This document shows, piece after piece, positions 1 to 5,819 of a stretch of 15,868 bases of DNA. A model generated the notes under the pieces. The model made no database searches. It had not been told where the DNA came from and saw nothing but the letters and a program-made list of their open reading frames with translations. Numbering within the stretch: position 1 is the stretch's first letter; the number at the start of each line of letters is the position of its first letter. Both the position numbers and the translations under genes were made by a program. This DNA is from Syntrophales bacterium (GTDB lineage Bacteria; Desulfobacterota; Syntrophia; Syntrophales; UBA2210): contig JAQUQY010000010.1 in the NCBI GenBank assembly GCA_028715865.1, positions 1 to 15,868 of the forward strand, read 5' to 3'.

Positions 1-182
1 GTATGGTGACAAAGGATCTGACTGGCCGTTTCCACGCGGGCAATATCATAAAGGAGATAGCTCCGCATGTGGGCGGAAAGGGTGGAGGACGTCCCGACAT
101 GGCTCAGGCAGGAGGATCTGACCCGTCCGGGGTTGGAGAAGCCCTCAAAAGATTTAAAGATATTATTGGGGAATCAAAGTAG
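1..182 (+). CDS. alaS: Alanyl-tRNA synthetase, C-terminal end (partial)
   Basis: The reading frame is open from the window edge and stops with TAG at 180-182. The last 59 residues contain GGKGGGRPDMAQAGG followed by a helical tail ending in KRFKDIIGESK. This glycine-rich GG(R/K)GGGRPDMAQ motif is the hallmark of the C-terminal DHHA1 domain of alanyl-tRNA synthetase, which charges tRNA-Ala in the cytoplasm and uses this domain to grip the tRNA. The catalytic and editing domains lie upstream of the window. No convincing U-tailed terminator follows the stop. The next gene on the same strand begins 466 bases later, so alaS is probably not part of the ATPase operon. DHHA1 also occurs in other proteins, but this form of the motif is characteristic of AlaRS. 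Confidence 0.95.
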   Translation, partial: MVTKDLTGRFHAGNIIKEIAPHVGGKGGGRPDMAQAGGSDPSGVGEALKRFKDIIGESK

Positions 183-648
183 TTGAGTCCCCTGTGTGCC
201 CGTGCGTTTTAACATATATGGATAGAAATAACTATGAGAATCAAAAGGTTGCTTAATGCGGGCAATTGTCCAATCAACCTTGTTCCAATAAAAATAACAA
301 CAGCCGGCAATAAAAAATTTTAAAAAGCCGTTGACAAAGAAAGTTTGATCGTTCATCATGTAGCCATTCAGATCATGCGCATCAGGCGCCGAGTCTGTGA
401 GCCGTGCGTATCGTCATTAATCTTTCAGGAATTGTCTGTCAGGGGGGGCGGATGGTTCTTCCAGTTCTGTTTGGTAATTCCTTTCACTATTTATCATTCG
501 TGCTGAACGTACCGAGATCACTGCCGGGGATCGTGTTGAGTTTTGTCCGGACATTCGCGTGAACGTTGTATGGGGGTGAGAACCACCCTCTGGAGCAGCC
601 ATCCATTTATGTCCTAAATATCGTCTATGCGAAAAGGAGCGACATGGT
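183..648. other. Long non-coding leader upstream of the V-ATPase operon
   Basis: No credible gene lies in these 466 bases; the open frames on the minus strand look random and lack recognisable domains. Visible structure: an imperfect hairpin at 245-281 (arms AAGGTTG and CAACCTT, inner GGGCAATTGTCC) without a T-run, a 10-base palindrome TGTCCGGACA at 544-553, and a hairpin at 572-590 (GGGGGTG, loop AGAAC, CACCCTC, with one G-U pair) 58 bases before the first start codon. A second weak promoter option is TTGGTA (471-476) with TATCAT (492-497), but its 15-base spacer is short. The region probably holds the operon promoter and a long 5' untranslated leader. Confidence 0.5.
331..359 (+). promoter_or_regulatory. 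Candidate sigma-70 promoter for the V-ATPase operon
   Basis: A perfect -35 box TTGACA (331-336) is followed after 17 bases by CATCAT (354-359), which matches the -10 consensus at 4 of 6 positions. It would start transcription near 366 and give a leader of about 280 bases before the first gene. The -10 is mediocre, so this is only a candidate. Confidence 0.35.
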
Positions 649-1107
649 ATGTATAAGCAGAAGATGATTGATTTTATTGATCAAAACGGTGAGGAGCTGG
701 CAAAAAGGCTGGTAAAGGACTTTCTGACCAGGGAGGAGACGAAGCACCTGAGAAACCTCCGGCAGACGAGCATATACGGACAGATCTACGAAGTGTACAG
801 TATGCTCGGTTCATGGCTTGGAGGCGGGAAAACCAAAACGAAGGGGAAGATCGTAGAGCATTATATCGAAATGGGAAGAGAAAAATACAACGAAGGCATT
901 CCCCTTTCCGAGGTCATCATGATGCTCCTTCTCATCAAACGGCACCTGTGGCTCTTTCTGATAGAAAAGAATTTTTATTCTGACTCCAAAGGTAACGAGC
1001 TGCTTGTGGAAGCTAACAACAGAGCCGTTTTCTTTTTTGACCGCGCAATATGGTGTGTCGCGGTGGGATACGAAAAGGAGCAGAGGGAGGACAACAACCA
1101 GACATAG
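649..1107 (+). CDS. RsbRD N-terminal-domain-like sensor/regulator, first gene of the V-ATPase operon
   Basis: This 152-residue, all-helical, soluble protein resembles the stand-alone RsbRD N-terminal domain (RsbT co-antagonist family, a haem-free globin-like helical fold found at the front of stressosome and histidine-kinase sensors). The recognisable part is roughly residues 70-110: GREKYNEGIPLSEVIMMLLL followed by IKRHLWLFL, which fits that family's G-x-P-L-x-E-(x)n-L-(x)n-R-x-(L/I)-W pattern. It has no STAS, kinase or DNA-binding domain, so any output must go through a partner. The start at 649 has a good Shine-Dalgarno AAGGAG at 634-639; the ATG at 644 leads to a very short frame. It is the first gene before the ATPase subunits and points the same way, which suggests a role in controlling ATPase expression or activity. 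The family call is from pattern memory and moderately sure; the link to the ATPase is inference. Confidence 0.65.
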   Translation: MYKQKMIDFIDQNGEELAKRLVKDFLTREETKHLRNLRQTSIYGQIYEVYSMLGSWLGGGKTKTKGKIVEHYIEMGREKYNEGIPLSEVIMMLLLIKRHLWLFLIEKNFYSDSKGNELLVEANNRAVFFFDRAIWCVAVGYEKEQREDNNQT

Positions 1108-1130
1108 GTTCTGAAACAGTTGAAAATCTG

Positions 1131-1226
1131 ATGCTGGATATTAGTGATGTAAAAAGATGGGTTATAGCGGATTACATCGACAGGGTAGATTATCTGTTAT
1201 ACGCAGCGGGGGATTTTGAAGTATGA
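1131..1226 (+). CDS. Possible 31-residue mini-protein coupled to the stalk-subunit gene
   Basis: A short frame encodes MLDISDVKRWVIADYIDRVD followed by YLLYAAGDFEV. Its TGA stop (1224-1226) overlaps the ATG of the next gene in an ATGA junction, the arrangement typical of translationally coupled real genes. The predicted peptide is acidic and mostly one amphipathic helix with several aromatic residues (Trp, three Tyr, Phe). The weakness is the start: there is no good Shine-Dalgarno before 1131. The frame is open back to an ATG at 1050, giving 58 residues, but that extension overlaps the preceding gene out of frame and reads like noise. I do not recognise a family. It could be a small stalk-associated or assembly peptide, or a chance frame serving only to re-initiate ribosomes. 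Confidence 0.42.
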   Translation: MLDISDVKRWVIADYIDRVDYLLYAAGDFEV

Positions 1227-1537
1227 CTAATAACAATATGGTTGCCATGATCGTGGAAATCGAAAAACAATGCGCCACGGAGATCGAAAAAGCGGAAGCC
1301 GACAGCAAGTCGGCAATAGAAGCTCACAGGAAAGCCCTTGAGGAGAAGAAGGTTCGTGAGTTCGATCTTATTGCAGCGGAAGCTCAAGAAAAACTTCAGA
1401 AGGCCGTTGAGGAGTCAAAGCGCGCCAGTGAAGAGAAACTGGAATACGTCCGGAATGATTTAAAGATTTTCCTCGAAAACCAGGACATCAACCGAGAGAT
1501 AGAAGAACGAATAGTTTCGACAATCCTTTCTGACTGA
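1223..1537 (+). CDS. atpH: V/A-type ATPase peripheral-stalk subunit (G/H type)
   Basis: The 104-residue product is almost wholly charged and helical (repeated Glu/Lys/Ala with hydrophobic residues in a coiled-coil rhythm, for example EKAEADSKSAIEAHRKALEE). It ends in a short segment EIEERIVSTILSD that resembles the C-terminal end of bacterial stalk G/H subunits. Such subunits pair with subunit E as a long right-handed coiled coil that holds the A3B3 head against rotation. Length (about 100-110 residues) and position as the first ATPase subunit gene match AhaH/NtpF/VatG genes. Sequence similarity alone is weak because any coiled coil looks like this; the operon position carries the call. The start overlaps the stop of the preceding mini-frame (ATGA), with a G-rich stretch at 1207-1211 as a possible ribosome site. 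Only six bases separate it from the next gene. Confidence 0.75.
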   Translation: MTNNNMVAMIVEIEKQCATEIEKAEADSKSAIEAHRKALEEKKVREFDLIAAEAQEKLQKAVEESKRASEEKLEYVRNDLKIFLENQDINREIEERIVSTILSD

Positions 1538-1543
1538 GGAAAA

Positions 1544-2497
1544 ATGAAACAGTACGCCGACAGGGAGTATCTGCATACGAGAATCTATGCCATGCGAGGC
1601 CGTCTCCTTCGCCTCAGGGACTACAGCTCCCTCCTCAGGGAGCATGAACTTCTTTCCGAAAAAACCGACGATCTTCAGCAGTCAATGCTGGCGGAAAAGG
1701 AGAAAATTTTCAGGGATCAGGTTGGGGATGTGGTGAAACTTGCCGAGGCAACCGGTTATCACGACCCTCTTTTTCTGGCGTTTCTTCGCCGGTACGAAAT
1801 CCTTAATATGAAGCTCCTCCTGGCAAAGGCCTTCGGAAGGGAGACCTTTGAACAATGGTACGATATAGGAAGGTATTCGATCCTTGACAGAAGCCTGATA
1901 GGAGAGAACCTGTCATTGGAATTGATGGAGAGAACACTAAAGGATACATATCTGGGAGGCATTTTCGAGGGAACTAAAAATTATGAGCGCCTTTTGATCC
2001 GCCTGGATGGTCTAACGATTACCAACATGTTGAATTGTGCCGATAAGCTGGATCCGGATGACGGAATTTATTTGCGTGAGATACTTTTCATGAGGGCAGC
2101 CGTGCTAATAACGATTTGGAAGTGGAGGCTGTCCGTCAATTACGGGTGGGACGACACGAGAATAGCTCTTTACGTTGAACCCTTCAAAGATCTTATGGGG
2201 AGGGAACTGCCGAACTACATAACACTGGTGGAGGAGATTCTGCAGAGCGGGATGGAAGACCTTAAGAAACATAAGGGTTCTACCCCGGACACGGGGGAAA
2301 TCGAGAACCACCTGGAGACATGGTACTATCGCTGGATGCAGAGCGTCTTCTACCGGGATTTTCATTCCATCTGCTGCGTTGCAGCGTACCTGTGGCTTCT
2401 GGGTCTTCAGATCCGGAACATTTTCAGCATTGTCGAGGGCCTGCGGTTTCGGTTGCCTCACGATTCGATACTCGGACGGATCATAAGCGACCCCTGA
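1544..2497 (+). CDS. atpC: V/A-type ATPase subunit C (central-shaft cap, AC39/d type)
   Basis: This 317-residue soluble, mostly helical protein has the length and pattern of V-type subunit C (Thermus C, eukaryotic d, AC39 family), the funnel that sits on the proteolipid ring and receives the D/F shaft. Visible features are an N-terminal segment with RLRDYSSLLREHEL, a middle part NYERLLIRLDGLTITNMLNC typical of the repeated helical modules, and a C-terminal stretch ending in LRNIF-like and GLRFRLPHDSIL motifs. The latter echoes the conserved C-terminal basic segment of the family (R near the end of the 'I-x-x-I-x-E-G' helix; here FSIVEGLRFRLP). The start ATG at 1544 follows GAGGAAAA immediately after the previous stop, and the next gene starts eight bases after this one ends. 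In archaeal operons C usually sits between E and F; here it precedes I. Confidence 0.87.
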   Translation: MKQYADREYLHTRIYAMRGRLLRLRDYSSLLREHELLSEKTDDLQQSMLAEKEKIFRDQVGDVVKLAEATGYHDPLFLAFLRRYEILNMKLLLAKAFGRETFEQWYDIGRYSILDRSLIGENLSLELMERTLKDTYLGGIFEGTKNYERLLIRLDGLTITNMLNCADKLDPDDGIYLREILFMRAAVLITIWKWRLSVNYGWDDTRIALYVEPFKDLMGRELPNYITLVEEILQSGMEDLKKHKGSTPDTGEIENHLETWYYRWMQSVFYRDFHSICCVAAYLWLLGLQIRNIFSIVEGLRFRLPHDSILGRIISDP

Positions 2498-2505
2498 GGT
2501 AAAAA

Positions 2506-4422
2506 ATGTTCGTCAAGTCAGACATACGAAGGGTTTCAATAGCACTGGAAAAGGGATTCTACCATGAGGTGTCCATTGAACTGGGCACGGCGGGAATAAT
2601 GCACCTTGCCCGCTTTCGCCAGGAAGAGAGCCTTGCGGAGGAGGGATTGAAAAATGAAGAGGGAAAAACGCGGGAACTGCTCTCGGGAATCGAAAATTTA
2701 CTCCGGTTTCTCTCTATTGATCCGTCAAGAACCGCTGTGCCGGGAAAAGAATCCGATATGGAAAGGGACAGCGCCTTTGTCGCGGAAACGCTATCCGCCG
2801 TCAATCGACTGCAGCGGCTTCGTTCGAGAATCGACGAAGAAACCGGACGCCTGGCAGAGAAGCGTTCATGTCTTAGTGCCCTCCGTTCGATGGGGATTGA
2901 TCCGGAACGCCTTCATCGTTCACGGTTTATGAACATGGCTTTCGGGACCCTGGAAGACCGCGAGTGGATGCCCTCGGAAAAAGACGCCTTTATCGCTGAG
3001 AGAAGGGGAGATTATATATTCGTCGCCGCCATGCCCGCTGATCTTCCGGCAATGAACAAAATCCTTAAGGAAAAGGGTTTTGTCGATAAGTCCCGGGAAG
3101 TCGAAGGACCTTCCATGGACATTGTCGAAAAGCGTCTTGAAACTCTTAGCAGGAGAAAGGCCGTCCTGGAAGGCTACCGGGTGCGGCTCAAAGAGGGTGT
3201 TGAAGAGAGACTGCTTGCGCTGCTGAGCCATTACCGGAGAGTGGATGAGATCATTAAATCCCTGCGCATGTCTCTCTTTTCGTCACGGGCGATGTTCATA
3301 ACAGGATGGATGGACATAAGGGACCGGGACAGACTCATGGCAATTCTCAAGCGGGTCTGCGGAGACAGGTTCGTCGTAAATATAGCGGAAGAACGCGATT
3401 CCGACGCTCCCGTTCGCCTTAGAAACATGGCTTTTTTCAGGCCCTTCGAGCTGCTGGTTAAAACCATGGGCATTCCCTCCAACGATGAGATTGACCCGAC
3501 TCCCCTGGCCGCTATCAGCTTCATTGTTATATTCAGCATCATGTTCGGTGACCTTGGGCAGGGCCTGACTCTCGCGTTTTTAGGCTACGTACTAAGGAGA
3601 GTAGCACGGAAAAAGGGTATGCTGGAAGGTCCATTCGGGCAGGCCGGCGGCGTCATGATGATCTGCGGTTTTGGCGCCGCCTTTTGCGGCCTGCTCTTCG
3701 GCAGCGTGTTTTCACACGAACACCTGATTCCCGCCCTGGTGTTCCACCCCATAGACAATATAATGACACTATTCGCCTTTACCATATTGATGGGGGCGGT
3801 AATAATCTGCACAGGTTTCATAGTAAATATCATCAATGCCCTGATGAACAGGAATTACGAGGAAGCGCTGCTGGAAAAGCACGGCCTTGTCATCCTTGTA
3901 CCCTATATCGCCCTGGTGTTGTTTGCCGTTCGCTATGTGTCTACTGACAAAGTTCCTGTTCTCTGGGAAACAATAATCTTTATCATAATTCCGGTGGTTC
4001 TTTTCTTCCTGAGGGGTATCCTGGGGCCTGTTCTCTTCAAAAGCCACCCTCCCCACAGTCTCGTTGAGTATTTCGTTGAATCCACCATGGAGACATTCGA
4101 ACTCGCAATAAGCATGCTTGCAAACACTATTTCCTTCATCAGGGTTGGCGCTTTCGCGCTCTCCCATGCCGGCTTGGGCATTGTTACTTATACCCTGGCG
4201 GGAATGGTTGACCCCTCGCTGCGTTCTCCGGGGGCCATTGCGGTCATCGTGGCGGGAAATATATTCATAATAGGTTTCGAGGGGCTTATCTGTGGAATAC
4301 AGTCATTGAGGCTCGAGTATTACGAATTCTTCAGCAAATTCTTCAAGGGCGACGGGGTGGTATTCGAACCCTTCAAGCTTAAATTGGCAGCATCGGAGGA
4401 ATTAAAAGAGGCCGAAAGCTGA
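2506..4422 (+). CDS. atpI: V/A-type ATPase subunit I (membrane stator, a subunit)
   Basis: The 638-residue product has the two-part layout of subunit I/a. Residues 1 to about 320 form a soluble, coiled-coil-rich cytoplasmic half that anchors the peripheral stalks. Residues about 330-600 hold seven to eight membrane helices, with signature FSIMFGDLGQG at the start of the first and the key segment NTISFIRVGAFALSHAGLG. In the latter, Arg546 is in the position of the essential arginine that exchanges the ion with the Glu of the K ring. Length is normal for the family (about 600-660). It is followed after about 57 bases by subunit K, its direct partner, the usual I-K order. The start ATG 2506 has GAGGT eight bases upstream. 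No frameshift or missing helix was seen. Confidence 0.95.
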   Translation: MFVKSDIRRVSIALEKGFYHEVSIELGTAGIMHLARFRQEESLAEEGLKNEEGKTRELLSGIENLLRFLSIDPSRTAVPGKESDMERDSAFVAETLSAVNRLQRLRSRIDEETGRLAEKRSCLSALRSMGIDPERLHRSRFMNMAFGTLEDREWMPSEKDAFIAERRGDYIFVAAMPADLPAMNKILKEKGFVDKSREVEGPSMDIVEKRLETLSRRKAVLEGYRVRLKEGVEERLLALLSHYRRVDEIIKSLRMSLFSSRAMFITGWMDIRDRDRLMAILKRVCGDRFVVNIAEERDSDAPVRLRNMAFFRPFELLVKTMGIPSNDEIDPTPLAAISFIVIFSIMFGDLGQGLTLAFLGYVLRRVARKKGMLEGPFGQAGGVMMICGFGAAFCGLLFGSVFSHEHLIPALVFHPIDNIMTLFAFTILMGAVIICTGFIVNIINALMNRNYEEALLEKHGLVILVPYIALVLFAVRYVSTDKVPVLWETIIFIIIPVVLFFLRGILGPVLFKSHPPHSLVEYFVESTMETFELAISMLANTISFIRVGAFALSHAGLGIVTYTLAGMVDPSLRSPGAIAVIVAGNIFIIGFEGLICGIQSLRLEYYEFFSKFFKGDGVVFEPFKLKLAASEELKEAES

Positions 4423-4479
4423 AAGTGGAAGATTGTCAGTTTGCAAAATCGTCAAAATGAAAAACATCGGAGGTGGATA

Positions 4480-4803
4480 ATGATGGTCAACAGCAGGGCT
4501 ATGGGGGCGTTGGTCGCCGTTCTCGTTCTCATTGGAATGGTGTGCTGTCCTGATATTCTCTGGGCGGCGGAATCTATGGACAGGCCTGACTGGATGGGGC
4601 CCGCTTACCTTGCGGCAGGATTTGCCGTAGGTCTCGCCTGTATCGGGAGTGGTTACGCCGTCGCGAAGATAGGATCGGCGGGTATGGGCGCCATCAGTGA
4701 AAAACCCGAAATGATGGGCCGGGTACTCGTTTTTGTGGGTCTTGCCGAAGGTATTGCCATATACGGCCTCATTATCGCCATTATGATCCTGAACAAGCTT
4801 TAG
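4480..4803 (+). CDS. atpK: V/A-type ATPase subunit K (proteolipid c subunit)
   Basis: Starting at ATG 4480 (Shine-Dalgarno GGAGG at 4469-4473; a second ATG follows at 4483) the protein has 107 residues. An N-terminal hydrophobic segment (residues about 8-28) ending in WAAES looks like a signal peptide, as in Thermus-type proteolipids. Two membrane helices follow: the first with GFAVGLACIGSGYAVAKIGS, the second with VFVGLAEGIAIYGLIIAI. Glu90 in the second helix is the ion-carrying carboxylate. The loop SEKPEMMGR between them faces the cytoplasm. It is a single two-helix hairpin, not the duplicated four-helix form of E. hirae. The longer frame from TTG 4441 adds a polar, unlikely leader and lacks a ribosome site. 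Residues associated with Na+ binding are absent: Gly91-Ile92 follow Glu90, and Ser57 stands in the Gly-x-Gly of helix 1. Confidence 0.95.
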   Translation: MMVNSRAMGALVAVLVLIGMVCCPDILWAAESMDRPDWMGPAYLAAGFAVGLACIGSGYAVAKIGSAGMGAISEKPEMMGRVLVFVGLAEGIAIYGLIIAIMILNKL

Positions 4804-4870
4804 AGCGGCGAGTGGTTTTACAAGCAAGCCGCCAGGGTCATGGTGAGCGGTCACTTGAAGACGGTATGTC
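4804..4870 (+). other. K-F intercistronic gap with small hairpins
   Basis: This 67-base gap is the longest inside the ATPase subunit block. It contains GCGGC (4805-4809) pairing with GCCGC (4828-4832) and GTGA (4843-4846) pairing with TCAC (4851-4854). There is no T-run, so it is not a terminator. Subunit F downstream has a weak ribosome site (GAAGACGG). Since K is needed in many copies and F in one, a structured gap with a poor downstream start could tune their ratio; that is inference. Confidence 0.3.
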
Positions 4871-5176
4871 ATGAGCAAAATTTATCTTATCGGTGATATT
4901 CATACTGTGAGCGCCTTTCGTCTGGCGGGAATCACGGGCGTGGTTTCCGACGGGGAAACAGTTGCTTCGACCTTCGAGTCGATTGTCGAAGGAGGAGACG
5001 CGAGTATTTTGGCGATTACGAATGAACTGGCCCGGGGACTTGAGGATAGAATAAACAAAATGGCTATGACAGGCGCTCTGCCGGTGGTCATCGAGATACC
5101 CGGTATCGACGATGAGGAAGGATTCAGCGCCTCGGCTCTGAACTACATAACCGAGGCGCTCGGTATCGCCTTGTAA
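4871..5176 (+). CDS. atpF: V/A-type ATPase subunit F
   Basis: The 101-residue product begins SKIYLIGDIHTVSAFRLAGI, the typical first beta strand and loop of V-type subunit F (general pattern (I/V)-(A/G)-V-I-G-D-x-D-x-x-x-G-F-x-L-A-G). It continues with a small Rossmann-like domain, including ASILAITNELARGLEDRINK and LPVVIEIPG, and a C-terminal helix. The length matches the family (about 100-110). Subunit F binds subunit D to form the rotating central shaft and can modulate ATP hydrolysis by moving its C-terminal helix. The family's second acidic position in IGDxD is histidine here (GDIH), a small deviation. It lies between K and E. The Shine-Dalgarno before ATG 4871 is weak. Confidence 0.92.
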   Translation: MSKIYLIGDIHTVSAFRLAGITGVVSDGETVASTFESIVEGGDASILAITNELARGLEDRINKMAMTGALPVVIEIPGIDDEEGFSASALNYITEALGIAL

Positions 5177-5201
5177 TCATGGTGGAAGGGGCATTCTATT
5201 C

Positions 5202-5804
5202 ATGGAACAAACATCACTGGAACATTCCATCAGGGAGGAAGCGCGACGGGCGATCGAGGCCGTAAAGGAGAGGCAAGCCGCGGAAATACGTCAGCTAGAC
5301 GATAATTTCGACGCCGAGGTCGCGGACTATAAAAAACAAGTCGAGTCCGAAGGGGAGAAGCGCCGGGAATGGGAGCTCTCGCGGATAGATAACAAGGGTA
5401 TCCTGGAACAGCGCAAGTTGAGGCTGAGGGCAATGGAGGAGATCGTCGAAGCAAGCGTTGAGAAGGCCATGAAAAGCGTTGTCGAAGACTCACGCTACGG
5501 GCCTTTTGTTGTTCGCTTGGTAAAAAGCGCCCTGGAGGAGATAAACTCGAACGCCCGCGTCGGTCTCAGGAAAGAGGATTTTGCCCTGGGAAAGGATATA
5601 GAAGAAGAGCTCCGTGCTTCGGGAAAAAGCGATTCCTGCACGGTGGTTGAAGACCGCTTAATAACCCGGGGCGGCGTTGTTGTTGAGGATGTGGAAGGAG
5701 GTCGTATTTTAAACGGTACCATCGAAAGGAAGTACTTCAGGAAGTCCTCCGTCATTCGCAGGGAGGTGATGGAGATTCTGAAAAAACATGGTTTCACAGA
5801 GTAA
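5202..5804 (+). CDS. atpE: V/A-type ATPase subunit E (peripheral stalk)
   Basis: The 200-residue product has an N-terminal half (to about residue 85) that is a continuous charged helix with coiled-coil spacing (EEARRAIEAVKERQAAEIRQ) and a globular C-terminal half (about 95-200). The latter contains LITRGGVVVEDVEGGRILNG, close to the conserved G-G-(x)3-(x)-(D/G)-G-(x)n-N-(x)2-(I/L) patch near the end of E subunits that contacts subunit B. Length is in the normal 185-205 range. E forms the peripheral stalk with the G/H subunit. Start ATG 5202 has GAAGGGG at 5187-5193. The gene lies directly upstream of subunit A with a 15-base gap. In many operons E follows K; here F separates them. Confidence 0.93.
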   Translation: MEQTSLEHSIREEARRAIEAVKERQAAEIRQLDDNFDAEVADYKKQVESEGEKRREWELSRIDNKGILEQRKLRLRAMEEIVEASVEKAMKSVVEDSRYGPFVVRLVKSALEEINSNARVGLRKEDFALGKDIEEELRASGKSDSCTVVEDRLITRGGVVVEDVEGGRILNGTIERKYFRKSSVIRREVMEILKKHGFTE

Positions 5805-5819
5805 AACGGGGGAAAAGGC

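Noticed and set aside
304..330. CGGC...GCCG hairpin around an A/T-rich stretch as alaS terminator
   Set aside because: Only a 4-bp stem with a long loop, and no T-run after it on the plus strand.
544..553. Palindrome TGTCCGGACA as an operator
   Set aside because: A single 10-base palindrome in a 466-base region is compatible with chance and has no second copy nearby; kept only as a note in the leader entry.
417..602. Minus-strand 61-codon frame in the leader
   Set aside because: Composition looks random, with no ribosome site or homology that I can recognise.
1038..1130. A -1 ribosomal frameshift joining the RsbRD-like frame to the mini-protein frame
   Set aside because: The six-T run at 1033-1038 is the only slippery-looking site, and slipping back there reads directly into TGA at 1038-1040.
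4441..4479. TTG start for subunit K
   Set aside because: No ribosome site, and it would put a polar segment before the signal-like helix; ATG 4480 has GGAGG at the right distance.
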